DNA from: a virus
DNA length: 35,474 bases
Virus record (IMG/VR): IMGVR_UViG_3300045136_000636
Location: 1 to 35,474 of that record
Reading direction: 5' to 3' (one strand)
The notes under the pieces are model-generated. The model was not told the origin of the DNA, did not search any database, and was given only the letters and a program-made list of their open reading frames with translations. Shown in pieces: positions 1-5,975 of this stretch (the first letter of the stretch is position 1; every line of letters starts with the position of its first letter). The position numbers and the translations under genes were made by a program.

Positions 1-167
1 ATCGCCAGGCGCGTCAGTTCGCCATGCGCCAATTTGCTCAGGTCAATCCAGATGCGCTCGCTCTGTTGCGCGAGATGACTGCCCATAATGCCAGGGAGCA
101 GAAAGACCACTGGCCGCGGACGGTCAACTCGCTCGTGACAGCGGCTAATCAGCGCTTCGGCGGTCAT
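1..167 (-). CDS. Lipase/LCAT-like alpha/beta hydrolase, N-terminus only (cut by window edge)
   Basis: This reading frame runs off the left edge of the window; 55 residues are visible from an ATG at 165-167. The frame stays open upstream to a stop at 237-239, so an ATG at 225-227 is also possible. Residues 19-43 contain PVVFLLPGIMGSHL followed by ERIWIDL, which resembles the oxyanion-loop start of lecithin:cholesterol acyltransferase/PGAP1-like esterases (a hydrophobic strand, then PGxxGS, then a W-x-D segment). The catalytic Ser, Asp and His would lie outside the window. It could be a phage lipase or esterase, or host flanking DNA if this is a prophage end. The family call rests on one short motif. 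Confidence 0.5.
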   Translation of the reverse strand, partial: MTAEALISRCHERVDRPRPVVFLLPGIMGSHLAQQSERIWIDLSKLAHGELTRLA

Positions 168-365
168 TATTCCAATTCCCACCAAGGGATGGCTGAGAGG
201 GGATGGACACGAGAGAGACGGACACATTGAATCGCGTTATGCTTTTTACACAAGAACTCATACCAGCCCCTGTCCTGGTCCTGAGCGGACCATGACAAGA
301 CGTACGTTGAAGCGTACGGGAAAATACGCGCGATAGTGGCTCTGATAGCAGCAGAGCAGGAGGCG
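168..365. other. Intergenic gap with two strong hairpins
   Basis: No convincing gene is seen in these 198 bases. They hold an imperfect 11-bp inverted repeat (271-281 against 287-297, TGTCCTGGTCC / GGACCATGACA, one mismatch, 5-nt loop). A second hairpin follows at 301-318 (CGTACG, 6-nt loop, CGTACG). Neither is followed by a T-run on the minus strand, so a simple intrinsic terminator is not supported. A structured leader for the hydrolase gene or a small RNA is possible. Confidence 0.45.
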
Positions 366-971
366 TCACACGGGTTTTGGTCCAAAGATACGCGGAAAAA
401 GCGTGGCAAGCTTGGCTCGCATTTCATCTGAGTACACCTCTCTTCTTTCATTTTCGTCGGCGGATATATTTTTCTGAAGGGACGGACCCGGACCCTCAAG
501 GGAAGGGTCCGGTCCCTTCTTTATAGAATTTTGAATAGATTCTTGTGGGGCGGTTTTGCTACACGGAGAAGATGTTGTTCGGTTGGGATGAATGACGGCG
601 CGTAACGCTGCCAGCACCTTCCCGCTCAGAATATAGACATTCGTCTGCCACTTCCCTCCCGGTCGTGGACGACGATGAATCACTCTGATCCAGTCCCGTC
701 TCGCAAACCGTTCCAATGCTCGCGCAACGGTCCACCTGCTCCGTCCAAACCTTTTCCCCACCTCTTCTTGAGAGAATGAACAATACTGCGACCCCCTTCC
801 TGAGTGGAAGGCGTTGTTCCACGTGTAAAAGATCAGGAAGAGCAACGTTTTCTCTTCCGATCGGTTGAAGCTATTCCTGAAGTCAGGTGCAAACCGGCTA
901 AACCATTGAGCAACCTTAGAAAAATCTGGTTTGCCAGCCCTATGCCAATTAATCATTTCTGTATGTGCCAT
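366..971 (-). CDS. Winged-helix protein, probable replication initiator or regulator
   Basis: The product is 201 residues. Residues about 66-115 read as a winged helix-turn-helix: FSQEEVGKRFGRSRWTVARAL (recognition helix) followed by the wing RVIHRRPRPGGKWQTNVYIL. This architecture is common in RepA/DnaD/phage O-type initiators and in plasmid replication proteins. The C-terminal third is polar and low in complexity, with a small tandem repeat (GPDPSLE/GPGPSLQ, about residues 153-166). Its DNA forms a GC-rich hairpin near 475-517. The start is an ATG with a weak ribosome site. The gene lies downstream of methyltransferase and nuclease genes at the end of the early operon. The winged helix is visible; the replication role is inferred. 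Confidence 0.6.
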   Translation of the reverse strand: MAHTEMINWHRAGKPDFSKVAQWFSRFAPDFRNSFNRSEEKTLLFLIFYTWNNAFHSGRGSQYCSFSQEEVGKRFGRSRWTVARALERFARRDWIRVIHRRPRPGGKWQTNVYILSGKVLAALRAVIHPNRTTSSPCSKTAPQESIQNSIKKGPDPSLEGPGPSLQKNISADENERREVYSDEMRAKLATLFPRIFGPKPV

Positions 972-998
972 GGTGCTATCTTGTTTACCGAATCAAAA

Positions 999-1433
999 CT
1001 AAATCGTCAGATTCGGAATGGTGCCTTTCTCACCAACGTTCTTGTTCTGCAGAAAATTGAGAAATTCTTCACGCGAAAGCTTCACGCCGTTGACAGAAAA
1101 ATTTGCATATTCCCAATCTTCGTTATCGTAATTGATGACGTAGTAGCCCAGGTAACGCTCTCGTCTCGGGTCTGCCATGCGAAGCAATCGATGGATAAGC
1201 CCGAAGGTTTTTTGCTGAGCGATGCCAATTCTCGCATTGCCAAATTTCAACTCGAACAGGTAAAATTTGCCATCATCGTCTGTGTTGAATTGTTTACCAT
1301 ATAACCGAATGATAAGATCAAGATCTTCGATGACGCAACCTTCCCTTCCCCCCGGAAGATGTTTTCTTAAGTAATCACGAAATAACAATACCTGGAACTT
1401 GTCAGGGTTTCTGAAAACTGGTCTGTTATTCAT
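999..1433 (-). CDS. PD-(D/E)XK nuclease-like protein
   Basis: The product is 144 residues, starting MNNRPVFRNPDKF. Two signatures fit the PD-(D/E)XK fold: an acidic strand EDLDLIIRLYG, then FYLFELKFGNARIGIAQQKTFGLIHRLL, that is ExK followed by a conserved-type glutamine helix. The start codon overlaps the end of the ParB-methyltransferase gene by 8 bases (ATGAATAA), suggesting translational coupling and a shared task. Possible roles are the restriction half of a compact restriction-modification pair, a recombination exonuclease working with the annealing protein at 4787-5962, or a structure-specific nuclease. The fold call is moderately sure; the substrate is unknown. A TTG at 1454 could extend the protein by 7 residues. 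Confidence 0.6.
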   Translation of the reverse strand: MNNRPVFRNPDKFQVLLFRDYLRKHLPGGREGCVIEDLDLIIRLYGKQFNTDDDGKFYLFELKFGNARIGIAQQKTFGLIHRLLRMADPRRERYLGYYVINYDNEDWEYANFSVNGVKLSREEFLNFLQNKNVGEKGTIPNLTI

Positions 1434-2709
1434 CTGCAATTCTTGATTTTGCAATTTTTACCGTCTGTTGATCAATATCAAAACCAATGTAATTTCGCTT
1501 TAATTCTACACATGCTTTGATAGTCGTTCCACCACCGACAAACGGATCAACGACCAGGTCGCCTGGGTTGGTGTACGCGCCGATCCATTTCAGCGCCGGC
1601 TCGATCTGCTGTTGCCAATCGTGAAATGTTTTGTCGCGCGTGCCCTTAATCATATCCGGCTGCCATTCTCGGACGGCTGTAGTCCCTAACTTTTTGTAAC
1701 AGAGTATTGGTCGCCATGCCTCGAAGATGTGATGCTTCTGCACCTTCTGATTGTTGTCCGGCTGATACACACCGTACAACCAGACATACTCCAGACGTTC
1801 ACCAAGGGCGTCCATGACCTCAGGAAGATACATTTTGCCACAATAGACCATCAGGTATGCGCCCGGTTTCAGACACGCATCGGCAAACTCTGCAAGGTCG
1901 CGATATAGTTTCAGATACTCATCGTGATAGGGTGGGTCGGTGAAGATCATGTCTACGCTTTCCGGCGGCAATCGCACCTCTGCCACATCGCCGGCGAAAA
2001 TATCATTAACTGTGTAGTTGTTGTATGTTTTTGCTTCGAATTGCTCTGCTTTCGCTTCTCGTTCAGCAATCCTGATGCGTTTCGATGCGCTGGAAACGGT
2101 CTCTGCCTCATTCGACATAATCATCTGCGCGATCTGCCGCTGCTCCTCTGGCTCTTTTCGCGCCAGTGCGAGCAAGTCGCGTTTCGAGTCGGCGATTGGC
2201 GTACTGCGTATGGCGTCGCGCACGTCGGGGGCGATTTTGCTGGCAATTTGCACGTCGTGCCGAATGGTGCGTGGCGTTAATCCGGTTTTGGTAGCAGTGT
2301 CTTCGGAAAAGGAAACAGTTTCCTTTTCCGACTTTGCCACCGTTTGAGTGCCTTTATGTCCGTACTGCCCTTTTTTCGCCTCCGGGTGCAGCGCCTCGTA
2401 GATTTCTTTGCGTCTGACCAGCTGTTCCGCGCGCTCCAGCACGGTGAGTTCGGCCCGGATCAGGTTCTCATCGATCTCGGCAAGTTCGGCGGTGAGATCG
2501 TCCAGCGTCGCCACGGTCGCATCGATCTCCGTCCACCCCAGCCGTTTGCACGCCTCCAGCCTGCGCCTGCCGGCCACCAGGCGCATGTCTTGCGTGACTA
2601 CGATAGGTTGGAGCAGACCAAGCTGTGCGATACTGTCTGCAAGATCGCTGACGTCACCTGGCTCTCGTTTGCGCTCTCCGATTTTGATGTCATTGATTTT
2701 GATCTTCAT
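1426..2709 (-). CDS. ParB/Srx-domain DNA methyltransferase (N4/N6, beta order)
   Basis: This is a 427-residue fusion. Residues 1-95 are a ParB/sulfiredoxin-like domain (IGERKREPGDVSDLADSI, LLQPIVV, LVAGRRRLEACKRLG). Residues about 95-225 are a helical HTH/KorB-like linker. Residues about 230-427 are an S-adenosylmethionine-dependent methyltransferase. Motif IV is DPPY at 258-261 and motif I (VVDPFVGGGT) is at 386-395, so the order is beta-class, typical of N6-adenine or N4-cytosine enzymes. Such ParB-methyltransferase fusions are common in phages and mobile elements, where they usually act as orphan modifiers. Here a nuclease-like gene overlaps its 3' end. The linker DNA carries a 29-bp palindrome (2303-2331). 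The ribosome site is weak. Confidence 0.88.
   Translation of the reverse strand: MKIKINDIKIGERKREPGDVSDLADSIAQLGLLQPIVVTQDMRLVAGRRRLEACKRLGWTEIDATVATLDDLTAELAEIDENLIRAELTVLERAEQLVRRKEIYEALHPEAKKGQYGHKGTQTVAKSEKETVSFSEDTATKTGLTPRTIRHDVQIASKIAPDVRDAIRSTPIADSKRDLLALARKEPEEQRQIAQMIMSNEAETVSSASKRIRIAEREAKAEQFEAKTYNNYTVNDIFAGDVAEVRLPPESVDMIFTDPPYHDEYLKLYRDLAEFADACLKPGAYLMVYCGKMYLPEVMDALGERLEYVWLYGVYQPDNNQKVQKHHIFEAWRPILCYKKLGTTAVREWQPDMIKGTRDKTFHDWQQQIEPALKWIGAYTNPGDLVVDPFVGGGTTIKACVELKRNYIGFDIDQQTVKIAKSRIADE
2303..2331. repeat. 29-bp hyphenated palindrome inside the ParB-methyltransferase gene
   Basis: Two perfect 14-bp arms, TCGGAAAAGGAAAC and GTTTCCTTTTCCGA, flank a single central A. The site lies in the linker coding region (residues about 127-136, KSEKETVSFS) between the ParB-like and methyltransferase domains. 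It is far longer than chance would give. It may be an operator or a ParB-domain target, or it may pair in the mRNA. Confidence 0.75.
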
Positions 2710-2988
2710 TTATAATTCTTTCACGTCTGGCATGCGCTGACGGTCGCGCCAGCGATGCACCAGCTTTCTGCACGAGGGGGGCACCGGGAAGTTTTTCAAG
2801 ATTTCCATTTCCGCCGAACCGGGCCAGTCTCGCGTTTTACATTGTACTAAGACGATATCGCGTGAAGAGATCGCAATGATATCCCACGCGCCGAGACTGG
2901 CAGCAGCTCTGGTACAGGCGTAGCCAGCAGCTTCTAAGAGCTGCATGCTCCGGTGTTCGTTGCGTGTGCCCTTGCGCTTTGCGTTCAT
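2710..2988 (-). CDS. Hjc-like Holliday-junction resolvase / VRR-type PD-(D/E)XK nuclease
   Basis: The product is 92 residues. It begins KRKGTRNEHRSMQLLEAAGY (basic stretch plus the E of the first helix). It continues with GAWDIIAI (catalytic-type Asp) and VLVQCKTR, which corresponds to the (E/Q)xK strand. This is the layout of archaeal-Hjc-type and phage small resolvases, which cut four-way DNA junctions. The gene ends one base before the ParB-methyltransferase start, so the two are co-transcribed. The ribosome site is poor (AAGAA). Phage resolvases of this size usually serve recombination or clear branched DNA before packaging. The Glu is replaced by Gln in the QxK strand, which is known in this superfamily. 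Confidence 0.7.
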   Translation of the reverse strand: MNAKRKGTRNEHRSMQLLEAAGYACTRAAASLGAWDIIAISSRDIVLVQCKTRDWPGSAEMEILKNFPVPPSCRKLVHRWRDRQRMPDVKEL

Positions 2989-3003
2989 ATTCTTATGTGA
3001 AGC

Positions 3004-3030
3004 GCCCCGGGGCTCTCACCGCCCCGGGGC
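3004..3030. repeat. Paired GCCCCGGGGC palindromes
   Basis: The 10-bp palindrome GCCCCGGGGC occurs at 3004-3013 and again at 3021-3030, with 7 bases between. Because each copy is self-complementary, the two can also pair with each other into one GC-only hairpin. It lies directly upstream of the resolvase gene. There is no T-run, so a standard terminator is unlikely. An operator or a translation-control hairpin is possible. Confidence 0.6.
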
Positions 3031-3097
3031 TGCGGGTCCCATCTCGTGATTCGTCTTTTTTCCTTAGCGGGCTCTAAGCAACCTCCTTTCTGCGTTC

Positions 3098-3292
3098 TCA
3101 TGACCACCACCACCACCACACCATTCCGAGAGACGCAACCAAAAAACTTGTTAACATTATTGCATAGCGGGGCGGCAGATGCGCGCCCCGCTGCTCCTCC
3201 CCAGCCACAGGCGGCAGATCAGGCGGGTCGGGAATGATCAACAAATGTCCGTTGAGAATCAGGTACTTGTCGTGTTTTTGATTCTGCTTCAT
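3098..3292 (-). CDS. Small protein with hydrophobic C-terminus ending in five Trp
   Basis: This is a predicted 64-residue protein starting MKQNQKHDKYLILNGH. It is chosen because GGAGG sits five bases before the ATG. The middle is proline-rich (IIPDPPDLPPVAGEE). The end is hydrophobic (IMLTSFLVASLGM) and finishes with V, five tryptophans and S, encoded by consecutive TGG codons. It could be a small membrane-associated peptide. A 12-bp hairpin lies 15 bases upstream of the start. I do not recognise a family. The ribosome site is good evidence, but the composition is odd, so this may not be expressed. Confidence 0.4.
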   Translation of the reverse strand: MKQNQKHDKYLILNGHLLIIPDPPDLPPVAGEEQRGAHLPPRYAIMLTSFLVASLGMVWWWWWS

Positions 3293-3499
3293 CCCGTCCT
3301 CCGGTTCCCCAGCCTCGCGGGGAGCGCGGGAGCGAGGCTGGGGGTTTTGCGCTTGGAGGGAATAGCGGGGGGAAGGAGGGAACCCCGCGCAACGGCAAGC
3401 GCAAAATGCACGCAAATGCATAGTTCTCTATGCATATGCTAAAACTGTTCAGTGCGCAAGATATCGAGCTGGCAGAAACGATGATCAGCAGCAGGCTGG
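3293..3499. other. Gap between the ring-nuclease homologue and the small Trp-rich gene
   Basis: Apart from the 3307-3343 hairpin nothing is certain here. A minus frame at 3219-3503 starts with ATG overlapping the previous stop (ATGA) and would give a 94-residue protein with a hydrophobic, signal-like start (MTSLLLIIVSASSISCAL). Its second half is low-complexity Pro/Arg/Ser and it overlaps the better supported 3098-3292 gene, so it is not called. The A/T-rich stretch 3420-3450 holds TATGCATATGC. Confidence 0.35.
3307..3343 (-). promoter_or_regulatory. 12-bp perfect hairpin upstream of a ribosome site
   Basis: CCCCAGCCTCGC (3307-3318) and GCGAGGCTGGGG (3332-3343) pair perfectly around a 13-base loop. 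On the minus strand the hairpin ends just before the GGAGG ribosome site of the 64-residue gene. It may control translation or stop leftward transcripts, but no T-run follows. Confidence 0.5.
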
Positions 3500-3838
3500 T
3501 CATCGCACTCTCTTCAAGAGTCCGATCTCACAATGAGACCGGATGAACTCCACGCTCAAACGCCCCTTTTCCGCCGGATCAAGGCGAGGCGCGCCGGGCG
3601 GCAGCACGAGGCGAAAGACTAACGCCTCATCGCTATGATTCATCGTCACCGTCATCCTGGCGCACGGAATATACATATCGAACAGCTCGGATGCGGCCTG
3701 CGCCGTCTCTGCATAGCCGATCGTCGAAACGAAAGCGTCTTGCATCAACCACGCCTTCGCCTCTTCGACGGTAATCAGATTATACTCGTAGACTCCAGGC
3801 GCCGTGATGACGGCGCTGTTTAAGAGATATCTATTCAT
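3500..3838 (-). CDS. DUF1874 / AcrIII-1-family viral ring nuclease homologue
   Basis: The product is 112 residues, the usual length for DUF1874. Family hallmarks are visible in order: YLLNSAVI (4-11), YNLITVEEAKAWL (19-31), FVSTIGYAETAQAASELF (36-53), IPCARMTV, HSDEALVFRLVLPPGAP, and a C-terminal EIGLLKR. Characterised members (AcrIII-1, for example SIRV1 gp29) cleave cyclic tetra-adenylate, the second messenger of type III CRISPR, and use a His in an IGH motif. Here that position is Tyr42 (IGY). Ser8 matches the conserved Ser near the start. The gene overlaps the RHH regulator by 8 bases, so the two are probably co-expressed. The family is confident; catalytic activity is open. Confidence 0.75.
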   Translation of the reverse strand: MNRYLLNSAVITAPGVYEYNLITVEEAKAWLMQDAFVSTIGYAETAQAASELFDMYIPCARMTVTMNHSDEALVFRLVLPPGAPRLDPAEKGRLSVEFIRSHCEIGLLKRVR

Positions 3839-4034
3839 TTGTCGATGTCCTTTTCAGTTTCTGATTTCGCGCTGGGTCTTCCAAACCCAGCTCTCGCACC
3901 GACTGGATCGTCGGCAGATACATATCAATCGCGCGGCGGAGAATTTCAGAGACAGACACACCGCGCAGTTGTGAGAGTGTACGCAGCGCAGAAAGCTGCT
4001 CTTCTCTGAGATTAAAGATCGTCTTCGTCATCAT
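3831..4034 (-). CDS. Ribbon-helix-helix (CopG/Arc-type) regulator
   Basis: The product is 67 residues. KTIFNLREEQLSALRTLSQLRGVSVSEILRRAIDMYL is a ribbon strand followed by two helices, the standard RHH repressor core. The ATG at 4032-4034 (followed by a second ATG) is chosen; a TTG at 4070 would add 12 residues but lies inside the promoter -35. A consensus -35 and a 17-bp palindrome directly upstream suggest autorepression. The gene sits in front of the DUF1874 ring-nuclease homologue and overlaps it, much as anti-CRISPR-associated (Aca) regulators accompany acr genes. That role is inference; the fold is clear. Confidence 0.75.
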   Translation of the reverse strand: MMTKTIFNLREEQLSALRTLSQLRGVSVSEILRRAIDMYLPTIQSVRELGLEDPARNQKLKRTSTNE

Positions 4035-4039
4035 AGTGT

Positions 4040-4056
4040 TGAAGATATAATCTTCA
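4040..4056. promoter_or_regulatory. Candidate RHH operator
   Basis: This is a perfect palindrome, TGAAGAT-ATA-ATCTTCA, with 7-bp arms and a 3-bp centre. It ends six bases upstream of the RHH gene's ATG and overlaps the likely -10 box. Autoregulation by the encoded RHH dimer is the simplest reading. Confidence 0.6.
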
Positions 4057-4070
4057 GCATGATCTGTCAA
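4042..4070 (-). promoter_or_regulatory. Candidate sigma-70 promoter for the RHH / ring-nuclease operon
   Basis: A perfect TTGACA -35 box is at 4065-4070. TATCTT lies at 4042-4047 with a 17-bp spacer (TATATC at 4044-4049 is an alternative, 15-bp spacer). Transcription would begin at about 4035-4036, so the message would be leaderless with the ATG at its 5' end. Confidence 0.5.
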
Positions 4071-4091
4071 ACCGGCCTGGCCCGGGCCGGT
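4071..4091 (-). terminator. GC hairpin downstream of the 70-residue zinc-finger gene
   Basis: ACCGGCC (4071-4077) pairs with GGCCGGT (4085-4091) around a 7-base loop. On the minus strand only TTT follows, so this would be a weak intrinsic terminator, or it may insulate the RHH promoter that begins at once afterwards. Confidence 0.35.
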
Positions 4092-4102
4092 GCTCTCGTG
4101 CT

Positions 4103-4315
4103 TCAGTCGTTTTCCCGGTTCGCGCGGTTTTGTGCGAGATCATGCACAAAAGCGGGTGGATGGTTTATTTCAACTGTATGACGAATATGCCAGTCGAGCT
4201 CGCGAAGTCGCCTGAGTCGCTGCCGGCAGGTCGGCGAGCAGGCGAGCGTCGCACGATCTGCTCGCGCCTGAAACTGCTGTAAACAGTAAAGACATATTTT
4301 AGTGCGGAATCGCAT
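4103..4315 (-). CDS. Small zinc-finger protein
   Basis: The product is 70 residues. It contains C-x2-C (CLYC, residues 8 and 11), then ARADRATLACSPTCRQRLRRLR, a C-x3-C pair at 26 and 30 in a CSxxCRQR context. This resembles a common phage and bacterial zinc-ribbon type of the form CxxCxxxF...R...FCSxxCR, whose function is usually unknown. The Arg-rich helix after the last Cys suggests nucleic-acid contact. GGGGA precedes the ATG. The gene lies between the coiled-coil protein and the RHH regulator. Confidence 0.6.
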   Translation of the reverse strand: MRFRTKICLYCLQQFQARADRATLACSPTCRQRLRRLRELDWHIRHTVEINHPPAFVHDLAQNRANREND

Positions 4316-4515
4316 AGGGTCCCCTTTCTGAGGTTTATTTGACGCGCTGGATCGAAACCACGAGGAAACGCTGTAAAGGAGTTAAAAAGCGCACCGATCA
4401 AGCATGATGCGACGTGGCGCGCGCGGGGGAATGAACCATTTTTTTCTCTTTTTCCTCATATCCAGAGCTTTTTCTCAGGCGGCGCACACGCCGCCTGGTT
4501 GATTTGTTGACTAGT
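4316..4515. other. 200-base gap with a palindrome and a possible micro-ORF
   Basis: No recognisable gene is present. A minus-strand frame starting at the ATG in GGATATGAGG (about 4457) would make a 25-residue basic peptide beginning MRKKRKKWFIPPR, but its ribosome site is poor. The palindrome at 4477-4496 is listed separately. The segment shows no clear promoter. Confidence 0.3.
4477..4496. repeat. 8-bp perfect hairpin after the coiled-coil gene
   Basis: AGGCGGCG and CGCCGCCT flank a CACA loop, 20 bases downstream of the coiled-coil gene's stop. On the minus strand it is followed by GAGAAAAAG rather than T residues, so a classical terminator for the leftward operon is not supported. A rightward terminator (TGGTTGATTTG follows) is possible but has no obvious gene to serve. 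Confidence 0.45.
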
Positions 4516-4869
4516 TTATGAGTGTCTCCTCATGCGCGTGAGCGTCAAATCGGGGAGAGGCAGCGGTGGTTCGTTCAACAAAGACTGAGCAGAGCCCAAC
4601 CCCTCCAGCGCCTCAGCCACTTTCGTGAGTATATAGAGCGCTGGCGCTTTGTGCTGATGATAGAGTTCATTCCATCGTTGCGATTCTGCGAGCGTGGCTC
4701 GCTTCATCTGTTCCGCCTGGTGCTTGCAGTCTTCGGAGACTTCAGAGAGAGCAGCGCTTCTGACTTGTCGCAATGCTGCGATCGCATCATCGATGCGCTG
4801 CTGCAGTACACTCTGCGTCTCTGAGTTCGGCGTCAGCAATTCCAGTGTCATCATCTGTCTGAGTTTCAT
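4516..4869 (-). CDS. Coiled-coil protein of unknown function
   Basis: The product is 117 residues, starting MKLRQMMTLELLTPNSETQ. GGGAGG six to seven bases upstream decides the start over an in-frame ATG at 4917. The body is helical and charged with heptad-like spacing (VLQQRIDDAIAALRQVRSAAL, EDCKHQAEQMKRATLAESQRW). It overlaps the 3' end of the annealing-protein gene by about 80 bases, so the two are translated in different frames from the same message. The position next to a Red-beta/RecT protein suggests a recombination or replication accessory. No family is recognised. Confidence 0.6.
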   Translation of the reverse strand: MKLRQMMTLELLTPNSETQSVLQQRIDDAIAALRQVRSAALSEVSEDCKHQAEQMKRATLAESQRWNELYHQHKAPALYILTKVAEALEGLGSAQSLLNEPPLPLPDLTLTRMRRHS

Positions 4870-5962
4870 GATTTGTCCTCCCGAGGTCTTCTTGAATCCC
4901 CGCCAAGGCGTCTTCATCGCCGTGTGCGGCTTTGTTGATCACGTCAAGTAATCCGCTCATCTCCGCAGGTGTGAGTTCAGACAGCCCCCGTCTATCGAAA
5001 TTTTCCACGCTTAGTGCGTGGAGTTCCTCGTAGCCGAGCGGCCCGACTGGAGCAGGAACGGTACGACCAATGGCGAAGAGACGGCGGCGGAGCATGTTGA
5101 GCTGATCGTGTTCTTGCTTGATTTCGTAGTCAGCGGCAGAGGCGGCGTCGAGATCTTCGATATCACGAGTTGTGACTAATCCAGAGAGCTCTGGAAACGC
5201 CATCCTCACCCCGTTTTTTTGAACGGTCTTAAACATCATCCACGGCTCCATGTTCTTCCAAAATATGCCGTCCTTCTTCCACCCGTCGCTGTTGAGCTCA
5301 GTCAAAATGGGAACGGGCCGATCTTTGCGCTTGATTTGAAACCATGCGCCTTTGAGCGTCTCTCCATCAGCAAGAAATTGCCCGCGTTTTCTCACAGTGA
5401 GCCGCCCCTCTGCCTCCCCAATCTGCGCTGAGGCTTTTCCATTGATTGCCATGTCAAGCAGTTTATCTTTCAGTGCCTGCGGCACGAGATAGTCATCGCC
5501 CATCCCGCCAAGAATCGCGGCCTGGAGACGCTTTGTTGAAAGCTCAACAAGCAATCCACCATCGCACCACTCAAGCATCGGATGCCGTTCCATCCTCCTG
5601 AGCCAGCAGTCGCGTGAAACCATGATGACGGGTTTTTCTATCCAGTTGCCCGTTTTGTTGCCGTCTCTGTCCTTCTCCGCCTCTTTCATGACAGAGAAAT
5701 ACGCTTCGGATGAGAGCGGATCGACGCGATTGTGTTTGCACCACCCCAGCATATATGCGGCAAATTGTGGCCGGGACCGGGCCTGGGGGCATACACAATC
5801 AATGAAAAACTGAAGGGTCAGCGAAACGTGCTGACCCTCCGGGGTGTCGAATTCTATTACTTCTTTCGTGTCGATCGCGACAGGTACGTGAGCTCCGGCG
5901 GGGGCGGGCGGGGAGGGCGGGGCGGGGCGGGACGGTTTTTGCTCAATTTTCATTTGTTCCAT
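4787..5962 (-). CDS. Red-beta/RecT-type single-strand annealing protein
   Basis: The product is 391 residues. The region 48-300 carries Bet-like signatures: FAAYMLGWCKHNRVDPLSSEAYF, a PVIMVSRDCWLRRMERHP segment (the family's V-x-GW-x-R-x-x-x-x-HP), then GAWFQIKRKDRPVPI and WKNMEPWMMFKTVQKNGVRMAFPEL. These proteins anneal complementary single strands during phage recombination and replication. The N-terminal 25 residues are Pro/Ala-rich, and their DNA is a strong G-run tract on the other strand. The C-terminus is acidic, a common tail for SSB-type contacts. GGAG precedes the ATG by 5 bases. No adjacent exonuclease of Red-alpha type is evident, although two PD-(D/E)XK genes lie downstream. Confidence 0.78.
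   Translation of the reverse strand: MEQMKIEQKPSRPAPPSPPAPAGAHVPVAIDTKEVIEFDTPEGQHVSLTLQFFIDCVCPQARSRPQFAAYMLGWCKHNRVDPLSSEAYFSVMKEAEKDRDGNKTGNWIEKPVIMVSRDCWLRRMERHPMLEWCDGGLLVELSTKRLQAAILGGMGDDYLVPQALKDKLLDMAINGKASAQIGEAEGRLTVRKRGQFLADGETLKGAWFQIKRKDRPVPILTELNSDGWKKDGIFWKNMEPWMMFKTVQKNGVRMAFPELSGLVTTRDIEDLDAASAADYEIKQEHDQLNMLRRRLFAIGRTVPAPVGPLGYEELHALSVENFDRRGLSELTPAEMSGLLDVINKAAHGDEDALAGIQEDLGRTNHETQTDDDTGIADAELRDAECTAAAHR
5900..5931 (+). repeat. G-quadruplex-forming tract in the annealing-protein gene
   Basis: The plus strand has seven or more G-runs of 3-5 separated by single bases within the region coding for the Pro-rich N-terminus. The G-rich strand is the template strand of the gene. 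Single-base loops are the most stable class of predicted quadruplex. Confidence 0.5.
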
Positions 5963-5975
5963 ACGCTCTCCTATT

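Noticed and set aside
3106-3122. CAC/TGG triplet run as a microsatellite of interest
   Set aside because: Only about five units; it is noted as the Trp run of the small gene and not as a separate repeat.
3219-3503. 94-residue minus frame with hydrophobic start
   Set aside because: The ATGA overlap is attractive, but the second half is low-complexity and it overlaps a frame with a better ribosome site.
3430-3549. Short plus-strand frame MHMLKLFSAQDIELAETM
   Set aside because: It has a protein-like sequence, but no ribosome site, and it would be the only plus-strand gene.
4165-4401. 78-residue minus frame over the zinc-finger gene
   Set aside because: It conflicts with the Cys4 protein at 4103-4315, which has a clear motif and ribosome site.
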